Source: Paracoccaceae bacterium (GTDB lineage: Bacteria; Pseudomonadota; Alphaproteobacteria; Rhodobacterales; Rhodobacteraceae). From it: DNA of 64,000 bases. The notes beneath the pieces were generated by a model, which was not told where the DNA came from, ran no database searches, and was given only the letters and a program-made list of their open reading frames with translations. The position numbers and the translations under genes are program-made. Each line of letters begins with the position of its first letter. Positions within the stretch are counted from its first letter, which is position 1. The stretch spans positions 124,001 through 188,000 of the forward strand of contig JAJEHS010000001.1 of the NCBI GenBank assembly GCA_022823605.1. The letters run 5' to 3'. Positions 17,073 through 26,281 of this stretch are shown here, one piece after another.

Positions 17073-18116
17073 ATGGCAAAAATACCCACTACAATCATTA
17101 CAGGTTTTCTGGGAGCAGGTAAAACCACCTTGATCAGAAACCTTCTTGAACAGTCCAAGGGCAAGCAGATTGCCCTTATTATAAATGAATTCGGGGATCT
17201 GGGGATTGATGGTGACATCCTGAATCATTGTGGTATAGAGGATTGCGATGAGAGTGGCATCATTGAACTCACCAACGGATGTATCTGCTGTACGGTAGCC
17301 GAGGATTTCACACCTGCAATGGAGCAGTTGATCAGTAGAACTCCACAACCTGACCATATTATCATTGAAACCTCTGGATTGGCCCTTCCACAACCTTTGG
17401 TACGTGCCTTCAACTGGCCTGAAATAAGATCACAGGTTTCTGTTGACGGTGTGATCGTCGTGGTTGATGGACCGGCGGTTCTTGCGGGTCAGTTTGTTGC
17501 CGACAGGGATGCCATCGAAAAACAAAGGCTTGATGATGAGAATCTCAGCCACGAGACACCATTGTCGGAACTATTCGAAGACCAGATGGTTTGTGCTGAT
17601 CTTGTGGTTGTGAACAAGACAGACTTGATTTCCGAGGAGGAGGCCGAACACCTGTTATCTGAAATCTCCAAGGTTTCGCGTGATGGCACCAAGGCAATTA
17701 AATCCCAAATGGGCAGAGTGGATCCAAAGGTTATTCTCGGACTGGGGATCGGTTCTGAAAAGGATGTGTCTTCCAGACATGAAGTTCATCATCACCATGG
17801 CGAAGACGATGATCACGACCATGACGATTTTGAAAGCCTGGTACTGAAATTACCCCCCATTGACAATCCGGATAGGTTCAAGAATACCTTACGGGAAGCC
17901 ATCATTGAACATAATCTTTTGAGGGTCAAGGGTTTTGGTACAGTCACGGGATCACCGATGCGAATGGTTATACAGGCAGTTGGACCGAGAATTAACAGTT
18001 ATTTTGACCGCCCCCTCAATCCTGGGGAACCCAACGATACCAGATTGGTAATAATTGGAGAAACAGGTATCAAGCAAGCCGACCTTTTCAAAATGTTGGA
18101 TTGTGTTCCTGTCTAG
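17073..18116 (+). CDS. cobW: CobW-type metal-chaperone GTPase
   Basis: COG0523/CobW GTPase, proposed to deliver cobalt to the CobN chelatase. The 347-aa product has the P-loop GFLGAGKTT near residue 11, the metal-binding motif NGCICC near residue 70, NKTD as the guanine-specificity motif, and a His/Asp-rich loop (HHHHGEDDDHDHDD) before the C-terminal CobW domain. Its place five bases before cobN in the same direction supports the cobalt role over zinc homeostasis. It ends four bases before the cobN start. Confidence 0.93.
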   Translation: MAKIPTTIITGFLGAGKTTLIRNLLEQSKGKQIALIINEFGDLGIDGDILNHCGIEDCDESGIIELTNGCICCTVAEDFTPAMEQLISRTPQPDHIIIETSGLALPQPLVRAFNWPEIRSQVSVDGVIVVVDGPAVLAGQFVADRDAIEKQRLDDENLSHETPLSELFEDQMVCADLVVVNKTDLISEEEAEHLLSEISKVSRDGTKAIKSQMGRVDPKVILGLGIGSEKDVSSRHEVHHHHGEDDDHDHDDFESLVLKLPPIDNPDRFKNTLREAIIEHNLLRVKGFGTVTGSPMRMVIQAVGPRINSYFDRPLNPGEPNDTRLVIIGETGIKQADLFKMLDCVPV

Positions 18117-18120
18117 CTGA

Positions 18121-21100
18121 ATGCATATCCTTTCCACTACTTCCGGCCAGATAACAGATGGAAATGAACCAGTTGATCCAGATCATCTACCTGCAGACCT
18201 GATATTTCTATCGACTGCTGATACCGACCTAGCCATCCTCTCGCAAGCCAGCAGAAAATATACGAGCAAAGCCGATTTTATTCGTCTGGGGCAACTTGCC
18301 TGGCTTACCCATCCCTATTCAATCGATCTCTATCTGGACAAAACGGCAACCAAATCGAAACTGATCATAATCAGGGCCTTGGGAGGCGTATCCTACTGGC
18401 AACATTGCCTAGAACAATTCGCTATCCGATTGCAGGAAGCAGGATGCACATTTGTTGTACTGCCAGGTGACGACAAGCCCGATCCTGAGTTATTGTCCCT
18501 GTCCAACATCTCCAAAAACCATTGGGAGAACCTGTTTGGTTATCTGTTGGAAGGAGGTTTGAATAATGCTGACAATTTCCTCAAATACTGCTGTCACCTT
18601 CTTTATCATGATCCACTCCCACCCCTGCCCTCACCCGAGTTGAAGAATGGTCTCTATTATCCGGAAACAGACTATTACGGATTGGAAGAACTCCGACAAG
18701 TCTGGAATCCAGAATGGCCGGTAGCAGCCATTGTCTTTTATCGGGCACTTTATGTAAACGGCAATACCGATCCTGTCGAAAAACTGATATCGGGTTTAAG
18801 GAAAAGAAAGGTAAACGCACTTCCGATCTTTGTGTCTTCACTTAAGGATAAGGTCTCGATCGCCTTTTGCGAGGAACTTTTTCAAAAAGCCAATCCCGAT
18901 ATTGTCCTGAACATGACTGGGTTTGCCCTTGGTAAAATATCCAAGGGTATGGATTGGGAACCTACCATATTGGATAAAATCAACAAGCCTGTACTTCAGG
19001 TTGTCCTGGGATCGGCAGATTTGACTTCCTGGCAGGAAAATACCTTTGGATTGCCACCGAGGGATATAGCCATGTTTGTATCCCTCCCGGAAATAGACGG
19101 CAGGATACTGTCCCGGGCCATAGCTTTTAAATCCCAATCCAAGGCAAACCCCAATACCCAGTATTCAGTCAATCTGCACGAAGTCAAAGATGATCGATTG
19201 GATTTCGTTGCCGACTTAACTAAAAATTGGATAAGATTGGGTCAAACCGAACCCAAGGACAAGAAACTGGCCCTGATTTTGGCCAACTACCCCAACAGGG
19301 ATGGACGATTGGCAAATGGTGTTGGATTGGATACTCCCGAAACGGCAGCATTGATCCTGGAAGCGCTACGTGAAAGCGGATACAATGTATCCAATCAGCC
19401 CAGGAATTCTGCAGAATTGATGGATATCCTATTGAAGGGTAGAACCAATAATCCTGCCAAGGTCAATGTGGATAAACAATCACCCCGGTTATCCGCCGAA
19501 GAATATGAGCTTTACTGGAAGCAACTGCCTCAGAGGATCAGAAACGAGGTTATTGACCAGTGGGGTCCGATCGAGAATGATCCCTTTCTGGTCAATTCCG
19601 AATTTGAATTGCCACTCCACCAGTTCGGCAATGTGATATTGGGTATCCAACCGGCCCGGGGATACAATATTGATCCCAAGGATACCTACCATAGTCCCGA
19701 TCTCGTTCCTCCCCATAATTATTTTGCCTTTTATTTCTGGATTCGCCTAAAGTTTGAAGCCGATGCAATCGTACACCTTGGGAAACACGGAAACCTTGAA
19801 TGGTTGCCTGGAAAAGCCCTTGCATTGTCTGAAAACTGTTATTCCGAAGCGGTCCTTGGTCCCATGCCCCATTTCTATCCATTTATCATCAATGATCCCG
19901 GTGAAGGCACACAGGCAAAAAGAAGATCCCAGGCTGTCATAATTGATCATTTGACTCCACCCCTGACACGTGCTGAATCATATGGCGTGTACCGTGACCT
20001 GGAAATACTCGTGGATGAATATTACGAGGCCATTGGACTTGATACCAAGCGGACCAAGTTGCTGGAACAACAGATTGTTGAAACCATGTCCAGAAGTAAT
20101 CTTGAGGAGGATATTGGAATTGAAACACCTGACAATACCGCAAGCAAATTGCAAAAGCTGGATGCCTACCTTTGTGAGTTGAAGGAACGTCAAATCAGGG
20201 ATGGATTGCATGTTTTTGGACAATCTCCACAAGGTGTTCAGGAACGCGATCTAATGGCTTCCCTATTGAGAGTACCACGAAACAGGGGTGAGGGTGGCGA
20301 TTCATCCTATCTTCAAAGTCTGGCTCTGGATTTTGGTTTTCCGGATGATTTCGACCCCCTTGATTGTGAACTCTCTGCCAATTGGCAAGACAGCAAACCT
20401 TTGTTGCTTGCAGAGGTTTGCAATGATCCTTGGCGAACCAATGGTGATACCGTCGAAAGGCTTGAACTCTTCTTTCTGAAATTGCTTGAAGGCGAGGGAA
20501 AAGCAGAAAAACAAACTGAAAGAGTCATGACCTATATTGAGGATACGTTGAAACCACTATTGCGATCCTGCGGTGCACTCGAAATGGTAAGCTTGTTGAG
20601 TGGTCTTGATGGCAAGTTTGTTCGACCTGGCCCGTCAGGTGCCCCTTCTAGGGGTCGGGTCGATATACTGCCCACGGGAAGAAATTTTTATTCAGTTGAC
20701 AGCAGATCAATTCCAACCCGAACGGCATGGACACTGGGTTGGAAATCGGCCAACCTGCTGATCGAGCGGTATGTTCAGGACAAGGGGGATTGGCCTAGGA
20801 AAATGGCCCTGACAGCCTGGGGCACTTCAAATATGAGAACCGGAGGTGATGATATTGCCCAGGCCCTTGCCCTGATGGGTGTAAAACCCCAATGGGATGA
20901 CAACAGCGGGCGAGTAACTGGATTTGAAATCATACCACACACAACCCTGGGACGTCCAAGGGTTGATGTTACCCTTCGGGTTTCGGGTTTCTTTCGGGAT
21001 GCCTTCCCCTCACAGGTTGATCTTGTTGCCTCGGCAGCGAGAGCAGTGATGAACCTTGATGAACCGGAATTCTATAACCCTGCTGCAAACCGATATAGGC

Positions 21101-21861
21101 AGGATATGGATCAAATTGGCGAAACGAGAGCCGGATTCAGGGTTTTCGGCTCCATGCCCGGTTCCTATGGGGCGGGCTTGCAATCACTCATTGACGAGCA
21201 GCTCTGGAACAACCGCGAAGATTTGGGACAGGCCTATCTTGAATGGGGAAGTTTCCCGCTCGGAACCGAAGCTGATGGTAAAAAGGATTTGGAAGCCTTT
21301 ACCCTCAGATTGGGAGAAATCGATACCGTGGTCCAAAATCAGGACAATTATGAACATGATATACTGGACAGTGATGATTATTATCAGTTTGAAGGAGGGA
21401 TTTCAGCTGCCATTGAAAAAATACGGGGAACCCAGCCCATGATTTATCACAATGACCATTCCCGGCCGGAAAGACCTGTCATCAGGACCCTTGAGGAGGA
21501 GATTGGCAGGGTTGTCCGCTCTAGGTCGGTTAATCCCAAATGGATCAATGGTGTCAAGCGGCATGGCTACAAGGGGGCATTTGAGATTGCTGCCACCGTG
21601 GATTATCTTTTCGCGTTTGCTGCCACCACCGGCGCAGCCAAGTCTCATCATTTTGATCTGGCCTATTCCGCCTATCTGGAAGATGATGATACCAGAAAGT
21701 TCATTCAGGACAACAACCCTGATGCACTAAGGGAAATCGTCAATCGGTTTCTTGAAGCCATGGACAGGAACCTCTGGAAACCGAAATTGAATTCCACAAG
21801 AAATTTACTGATGGAAATATTAAGCCTATACTCAGCAGAGGAGAAAACCGATGAGTACTGA
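18121..21861 (+). CDS. cobN: Cobaltochelatase subunit CobN
   Basis: Large subunit (1246 aa) of the ATP-dependent cobaltochelatase, which inserts cobalt into hydrogenobyrinic acid a,c-diamide in the oxygen-dependent route and normally works with CobS and CobT. It is homologous to magnesium-chelatase subunit H. Family landmarks include LALILANYPNRDGRLANGVGL, HLGKHGNLEWLPGKA, RAESYGVYRDLE and RVDVTLRVSGFFRDAF. CobS and CobT are absent from this window, so they (or ChlI/ChlD-type partners) must lie elsewhere. The start follows the cobW stop by four bases, and the end overlaps cobO by eleven. Confidence 0.95.
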   Translation: MHILSTTSGQITDGNEPVDPDHLPADLIFLSTADTDLAILSQASRKYTSKADFIRLGQLAWLTHPYSIDLYLDKTATKSKLIIIRALGGVSYWQHCLEQFAIRLQEAGCTFVVLPGDDKPDPELLSLSNISKNHWENLFGYLLEGGLNNADNFLKYCCHLLYHDPLPPLPSPELKNGLYYPETDYYGLEELRQVWNPEWPVAAIVFYRALYVNGNTDPVEKLISGLRKRKVNALPIFVSSLKDKVSIAFCEELFQKANPDIVLNMTGFALGKISKGMDWEPTILDKINKPVLQVVLGSADLTSWQENTFGLPPRDIAMFVSLPEIDGRILSRAIAFKSQSKANPNTQYSVNLHEVKDDRLDFVADLTKNWIRLGQTEPKDKKLALILANYPNRDGRLANGVGLDTPETAALILEALRESGYNVSNQPRNSAELMDILLKGRTNNPAKVNVDKQSPRLSAEEYELYWKQLPQRIRNEVIDQWGPIENDPFLVNSEFELPLHQFGNVILGIQPARGYNIDPKDTYHSPDLVPPHNYFAFYFWIRLKFEADAIVHLGKHGNLEWLPGKALALSENCYSEAVLGPMPHFYPFIINDPGEGTQAKRRSQAVIIDHLTPPLTRAESYGVYRDLEILVDEYYEAIGLDTKRTKLLEQQIVETMSRSNLEEDIGIETPDNTASKLQKLDAYLCELKERQIRDGLHVFGQSPQGVQERDLMASLLRVPRNRGEGGDSSYLQSLALDFGFPDDFDPLDCELSANWQDSKPLLLAEVCNDPWRTNGDTVERLELFFLKLLEGEGKAEKQTERVMTYIEDTLKPLLRSCGALEMVSLLSGLDGKFVRPGPSGAPSRGRVDILPTGRNFYSVDSRSIPTRTAWTLGWKSANLLIERYVQDKGDWPRKMALTAWGTSNMRTGGDDIAQALALMGVKPQWDDNSGRVTGFEIIPHTTLGRPRVDVTLRVSGFFRDAFPSQVDLVASAARAVMNLDEPEFYNPAANRYRQDMDQIGETRAGFRVFGSMPGSYGAGLQSLIDEQLWNNREDLGQAYLEWGSFPLGTEADGKKDLEAFTLRLGEIDTVVQNQDNYEHDILDSDDYYQFEGGISAAIEKIRGTQPMIYHNDHSRPERPVIRTLEEEIGRVVRSRSVNPKWINGVKRHGYKGAFEIAATVDYLFAFAATTGAAKSHHFDLAYSAYLEDDDTRKFIQDNNPDALREIVNRFLEAMDRNLWKPKLNSTRNLLMEILSLYSAEEKTDEY

Positions 21862-22462
21862 TGACTTTGAAAGACACAAGGTAAAGATGGCCAAGAAGAA
21901 GGTTGTTCGGGATAAAATCATGTCAACCAAGACCGAATCAAAGGGTTTGGTCATTGTCCATACCGGCAAGGGAAAAGGGAAATCCTCAGCTGCTTTCGGC
22001 ATGATCTTCAGATGCATTGCCCATGAAATACCAAGTGCCGTGGTGCAATTCATCAAGGGTGGCATGTCAACCGGTGAAAGGGATCTGATCCAGAAACATT
22101 TTTCGGACCGTTGCAAGTTTTTCACCATGGGTGAAGGGTTTACCTGGGAAACCCAGGACAAGGAACGGGATATCCTGATGACCAGAAGGGCTTGGGACCT
22201 TTCGAAACAATTGATTTCCAACCCGGAAATCAAAATGATTCTGCTGGATGAGATCAATATTTCATTGCGATATGGTTACCTACCTGTTGAAGAAGTGGTT
22301 GAATTTCTGACAGATCACAAACCGGAAGATACCCATGTGATCCTCACAGGCAGAAATGCCAGTGAGCAACTCATCGAAATAGCTGATCTGGCTACGGAAA
22401 TGGAAATGATCAAACATCCATTCCGATCAGGTGTCAAGGCTCAAAAGGGTATAGAATTCTAA
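21851..22462 (+). CDS. cobO: Cob(I)yrinic acid a,c-diamide adenosyltransferase
   Basis: Transfers the 5'-deoxyadenosyl group of ATP to Co(I) corrinoids. The 203-aa product has the modified P-loop HTGKGKGKSSAAFG, VVQFIKGG, LLDEINISLRYGYL and LTGRNAS, all diagnostic for the CobA/CobO/BtuR family. The ATG at 21851 has GAGGAG eight bases upstream and overlaps the cobN end. It is followed by cobQ after 25 bases. Confidence 0.95.
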   Translation: MSTDDFERHKVKMAKKKVVRDKIMSTKTESKGLVIVHTGKGKGKSSAAFGMIFRCIAHEIPSAVVQFIKGGMSTGERDLIQKHFSDRCKFFTMGEGFTWETQDKERDILMTRRAWDLSKQLISNPEIKMILLDEINISLRYGYLPVEEVVEFLTDHKPEDTHVILTGRNASEQLIEIADLATEMEMIKHPFRSGVKAQKGIEF

Positions 22463-22487
22463 ACCCTGCTGGTATAGACTGTTAACA

Positions 22488-23954
22488 ATGTCTCCCCTCG
22501 CCGTCATGATTCAGGGTACTGGATCAAACGTGGGAAAATCCCTGCTAGTGGCCAGTATTTGCCGAGCCTATACCAACAGAGGGTACAAGGTTGCACCCTT
22601 CAAGCCCCAGAATATGTCGAACAATTCTTCCGTTACCAATGAGGGCTTGGAAATAGGAAGGGCACAATCCCTTCAGGCCATTGCCTGCAAGTCCAAACCC
22701 TCGGTTCACATGAATCCGGTATTGCTCAAGCCGGAATCCAATCGAAGGTCCCAAATCATTGTCCAGGGTAAAGTTCATGCAATCTGCGATTCCAGGGATT
22801 ATTCCAACCTGAAACCGTCCCTGATGCCCACTGTCATGGAAAGTTTCGGACTACTTGGCAAAACTTGTGACATGATCATTGCCGAAGGAGCCGGTAGTCC
22901 TGCCGAAATCAACCTGCGGAAAGACGATATAGCCAATATGGGATTTGCACGGAATTCCAGTACAACCGTAGTACTTATAGGAGACATTGATAGGGGAGGT
23001 GTCATTGCCCAAATGGTCGGAACCAGGCAGGTCCTCTCCAAAGAAGACAGGGAAATGATCAAGGGGTTTATCATCAACAAGTTCAGGGGAACAACTGAAT
23101 TGTTTGAAGAAGGATACAGATATATTGAAGAACAAACGAAATGGGCTGGGCTGGGAATACTTCCATGGCTTGAAGCTGCCGGCAATCTACCATCCGAGGA
23201 TTCACTTTCGCTGACCTCTTCAGGATCAGACAAGCAAGGTATCCTGAAGGTTTACTATCTGTTCTTGGACAAGATAGCTAATTTTGATGACCTCGATCCG
23301 CTGAATAACCATCCGGAAATAATTGTCAGGCCTGTCAAGCCCGGCAATCCCCTGCCCTTGGATGCCGATCTGGTCATTATACCAGGAAGCAAGTCAACCA
23401 GAAACGATATGGCCTTCATCAGAAAGCATGGATGGGATCATGATCTCATTGCATATTCCCGCCGAGGAGGCAGAATTCTGGGCTTGTGTGGTGGCTATCA
23501 GATACTTGGCAAAAAAATCAATGATCCAGGGGGTATCGAGGGGGAACCGGGTTCACAACCGGGGTTGGGTTTATTGGACGTCGAAACGAGTATGGCTGAT
23601 GAAAAACAGGTAGGGGTTACCAACGCAAGGTGGAGGAATCATGCTTTCACTGCCTATGAAATTCACAAGGGAAAAACTTCCGGGCCTGATTGCAACCGGT
23701 ACTTTGCCCAAACCGAGTGGGAGGGAAACTGGATCAATGAAGGTGCAACCTCACCTGATGGCAGGGTTCAGGGAACCTATTTGCATGGGTTGTTCACAAA
23801 TGACAATTTTCGTTCCAAATACCTAGCTTCAATCAGGCAAGGTCTGGCTGATTACAATTATGGGGAACTGGTTGAAAAGACGCTGGATGATATGGCCCAT
23901 CAGGTCGAGACACATCTTGACCTCGACCGCATGTTGAAATTGATGGAATCCTGA
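22488..23954 (+). CDS. cobQ: Adenosylcobyric acid synthase
   Basis: Amidates the b, d, e and g carboxylates of adenosylcobyrinic acid a,c-diamide using glutamine and ATP. The 488-aa product has an N-terminal dethiobiotin-synthetase-like ATPase domain (IQGTGSNVGKSLL, PFKPQNMSNNS, AEGAGSPAEINL, DIDRGGVIA) and a C-terminal amidotransferase domain with the nucleophile in ILGLCGGYQILG and the late histidine in GTYLHGLF. It is the last gene of the run and converges on hemA with a five-base gap. Confidence 0.95.
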   Translation: MSPLAVMIQGTGSNVGKSLLVASICRAYTNRGYKVAPFKPQNMSNNSSVTNEGLEIGRAQSLQAIACKSKPSVHMNPVLLKPESNRRSQIIVQGKVHAICDSRDYSNLKPSLMPTVMESFGLLGKTCDMIIAEGAGSPAEINLRKDDIANMGFARNSSTTVVLIGDIDRGGVIAQMVGTRQVLSKEDREMIKGFIINKFRGTTELFEEGYRYIEEQTKWAGLGILPWLEAAGNLPSEDSLSLTSSGSDKQGILKVYYLFLDKIANFDDLDPLNNHPEIIVRPVKPGNPLPLDADLVIIPGSKSTRNDMAFIRKHGWDHDLIAYSRRGGRILGLCGGYQILGKKINDPGGIEGEPGSQPGLGLLDVETSMADEKQVGVTNARWRNHAFTAYEIHKGKTSGPDCNRYFAQTEWEGNWINEGATSPDGRVQGTYLHGLFTNDNFRSKYLASIRQGLADYNYGELVEKTLDDMAHQVETHLDLDRMLKLMES

Positions 23955-23959
23955 TTGTT

Positions 23960-25207
23960 TCAGGCAACCGCCCGAGACAATGCGCATTGGGACCACAACA
24001 CTGAAAGGGCGTTGGCCAAATACTCCACATCCTTCTCACCATGCAGGGCCGAGGGTGTAATTCGCAATCTCTCAGTTCCCTTGGGCACGGTTGGGTAATT
24101 TATCGGCTGAACATAGATGCCGAAATCCTCCAACAGCAGGTTGGCCACCATATTGCACTTGGCCGGATCCTTGATCATTACCGGTACGATATGACCTGGA
24201 TTGTCAATATGGGGAACACCATGATCATCAAGTCTCGAACGAAGCAGATGTACCATGTTATTCTGACAAGCTCTCTCAACCTGGCTTTCTTTCAAATGCC
24301 TAACTGAAACAAGTGCTCCAGCCAAAATTGCCGGTGGAAGGGCCGTTGTAAAAATAAACCCGCTGGCAAAGGATCTGATGAAATCGACACTTTCTCTGGT
24401 ACCTGCAATGTATCCACCGATCAAACCATACGCTTTGCCGAGTGTACCCTGAATGATGGACACCTGATCCATCACCCCATCCCGCTCGGCAATTCCACCC
24501 CCACGATTACCATAAATACCTACGGCATGGACCTCATCAAGATAGGTCAAGGCACCATGTTTATTGGCAACTTCACAGATTTCACCAACCGGTGCTATGT
24601 CTCCATCCATGGAATGAATGGATTCGAAGGCGACAATTTTCATGGTTGATGAATCATGGGCAGAAAGTTTCCTTTCAAGGTCTTCAACATTGTTCCGCTG
24701 CCAGATTTCTTTTCTGACTCTGGAATGTCTTATGCCTTCAATCATGGAAGCATGGTTTTTTTCATCGGAAAAGATGACTGCATTGGGCAAGCGGGATCCA
24801 AGGGTAGAAAGGGATGCCCAATTGGCAACATATCCTGAGGTAAACAGGAGGGCCGCCTCCTTGTTGTGCAGGTCGGCCAATTCCTGTTCGAGCAATTCAT
24901 GATAATGGGTCGTACCGGAAATATTTCTCGTTCCTCCTGCCCCGGCACCACTCTGCCAGGCGGCATCGGTCATGGCCTGAATGACTTCCGTATTTTGTCC
25001 CATGCCCAAATAATCATTCGAGCACCAGACTGATACATCCCTTGTACCATCTGGGGTGTAGTTTCTGGCCTTGGGGAATTCACCCCTGTATCTTTCAATT
25101 TCGGCAAAAACACGGTAATTTCCCTCCTCCTTGAGGGCCCCAAGCTGCTTTTTGAATTGCTGGTTAAAAGAATGATCCAAAATTGTTTCTCCTAGCCTCT
25201 TTTGCAT
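23960..25207 (-). CDS. hemA: 5-aminolevulinate synthase
   Basis: PLP enzyme that condenses glycine with succinyl-CoA to make 5-aminolevulinate, the first step of tetrapyrrole synthesis in alphaproteobacteria (C4 pathway). The 415-aa product shows [35 protein letters not shown] and the PLP-lysine region [16 protein letters not shown]. It has the expected length, and the reading frame is intact. Its placement at the end of the cobalamin locus, although convergent with cobQ, groups precursor supply with corrin synthesis. Confidence 0.95.
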   Translation of the reverse strand: MQKRLGETILDHSFNQQFKKQLGALKEEGNYRVFAEIERYRGEFPKARNYTPDGTRDVSVWCSNDYLGMGQNTEVIQAMTDAAWQSGAGAGGTRNISGTTHYHELLEQELADLHNKEAALLFTSGYVANWASLSTLGSRLPNAVIFSDEKNHASMIEGIRHSRVRKEIWQRNNVEDLERKLSAHDSSTMKIVAFESIHSMDGDIAPVGEICEVANKHGALTYLDEVHAVGIYGNRGGGIAERDGVMDQVSIIQGTLGKAYGLIGGYIAGTRESVDFIRSFASGFIFTTALPPAILAGALVSVRHLKESQVERACQNNMVHLLRSRLDDHGVPHIDNPGHIVPVMIKDPAKCNMVANLLLEDFGIYVQPINYPTVPKGTERLRITPSALHGEKDVEYLANALSVLWSQCALSRAVA

Positions 25208-25280
25208 AACTCAAAATGGTATCGCTTGTTAAATCCATTTATACTGGTTTGCTGTAATTTTAACAGGTAATCCCGTAATA

Positions 25281-26201
25281 TCAAGGTGCCTGAATACCTT
25301 CACGATTCAGTGCAATAGAGTAAATGGAATTTGTGGCGGTAATGTAAAGGGTTTGTTTGGCCCTTCCACCAAAACAGACATTGGAAACCACTTCCGGAAT
25401 GTAGATCTTCCCAAGCAATTTGAAATCGGGTGATATGCAATGAACACCATCCCCTGCCGAAGTCCAGATATTTCCATCGGTATCCAGCCTGAACCCATCG
25501 GGTACCCCAGCGTCAATTTCAAGATACTCGAAACTTTTTGATATCTTTTGATTGACAAAAACCTTGAACCTGTAAAGTCCGGTTTTGGCATGCGGATCAT
25601 GCCGCAAACCCGTTTCAGAAACATAAAGGTAATCTTCGTCTGGGCTGAAGGCCAATCCGTTGGGGCAATCCAGAACAGTTGAAACACACCTTAAGGAACC
25701 ATTTGATGGATCAAAACGATATATTGCTCCAGGTAATTCAGGTTCAGCCTTGTGACCTTCATAATTGGTAATTATGCCATAGTAGGGATCGGTAAACCAG
25801 ATGGTACCATCAGACTTGACGACTACATCATTGGGTGAATTGAGTTTCTTGCCCTTGTATTTCTGGGCAATTACCTTCACCCTGCCGTCATGTTCCATGC
25901 GTGTTATACTTCTGGAACCGTGTTCGCAGGATATCAACCGTCCCTGCAGGTCCCGGTAATGACCATTGGCAAAGTTTGAAGGGGCGAGGTATGTGGACAA
26001 ACCCATTTCCTCATTCCACCTGTAAACCTTGTTGTTGGGAATATCCGAAAACAAAAGGAAACCCGAATCCCCCATCCACACAGGTCCCTCGGCCCAATCA
26101 AAGCCAGATGCCAATTTTTTCAGTTTCACATTAGCAAGCAGATAGGTACTGAATCTTTCATCCAGTATTTCATACTCGGGTTTGATGCGTTCTATCGTCA
26201 T
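25281..26201 (-). CDS. SMP-30/gluconolactonase-family lactonase
   Basis: A 306-aa six-bladed beta-propeller enzyme of the SMP-30/LRE family, which hydrolyses sugar lactones using a divalent metal. Family motifs are GFDWAEGPVW (with the metal-ligand glutamate), LNSPNDVVVKSDGTIWFTDP, DCPNGLAFSPDE and the conserved GVPDGFRLDTDGNIW. There is no signal peptide. A XylB-like sugar dehydrogenase and an aldose epimerase occur 8-10 kb away, so a sugar-oxidation role is plausible, though the genes are not clustered. It lies 73 bases upstream of the hemA start on the same strand. Confidence 0.88.
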   Translation of the reverse strand: MTIERIKPEYEILDERFSTYLLANVKLKKLASGFDWAEGPVWMGDSGFLLFSDIPNNKVYRWNEEMGLSTYLAPSNFANGHYRDLQGRLISCEHGSRSITRMEHDGRVKVIAQKYKGKKLNSPNDVVVKSDGTIWFTDPYYGIITNYEGHKAEPELPGAIYRFDPSNGSLRCVSTVLDCPNGLAFSPDEDYLYVSETGLRHDPHAKTGLYRFKVFVNQKISKSFEYLEIDAGVPDGFRLDTDGNIWTSAGDGVHCISPDFKLLGKIYIPEVVSNVCFGGRAKQTLYITATNSIYSIALNREGIQAP

Positions 26202-26281
26202 GACTTTACATTATTACCTGATTGCGGGAACCGTATTCCTGATTCTGAATTGTTTCATGCATGGAGGAATTTGGCCAAAGT

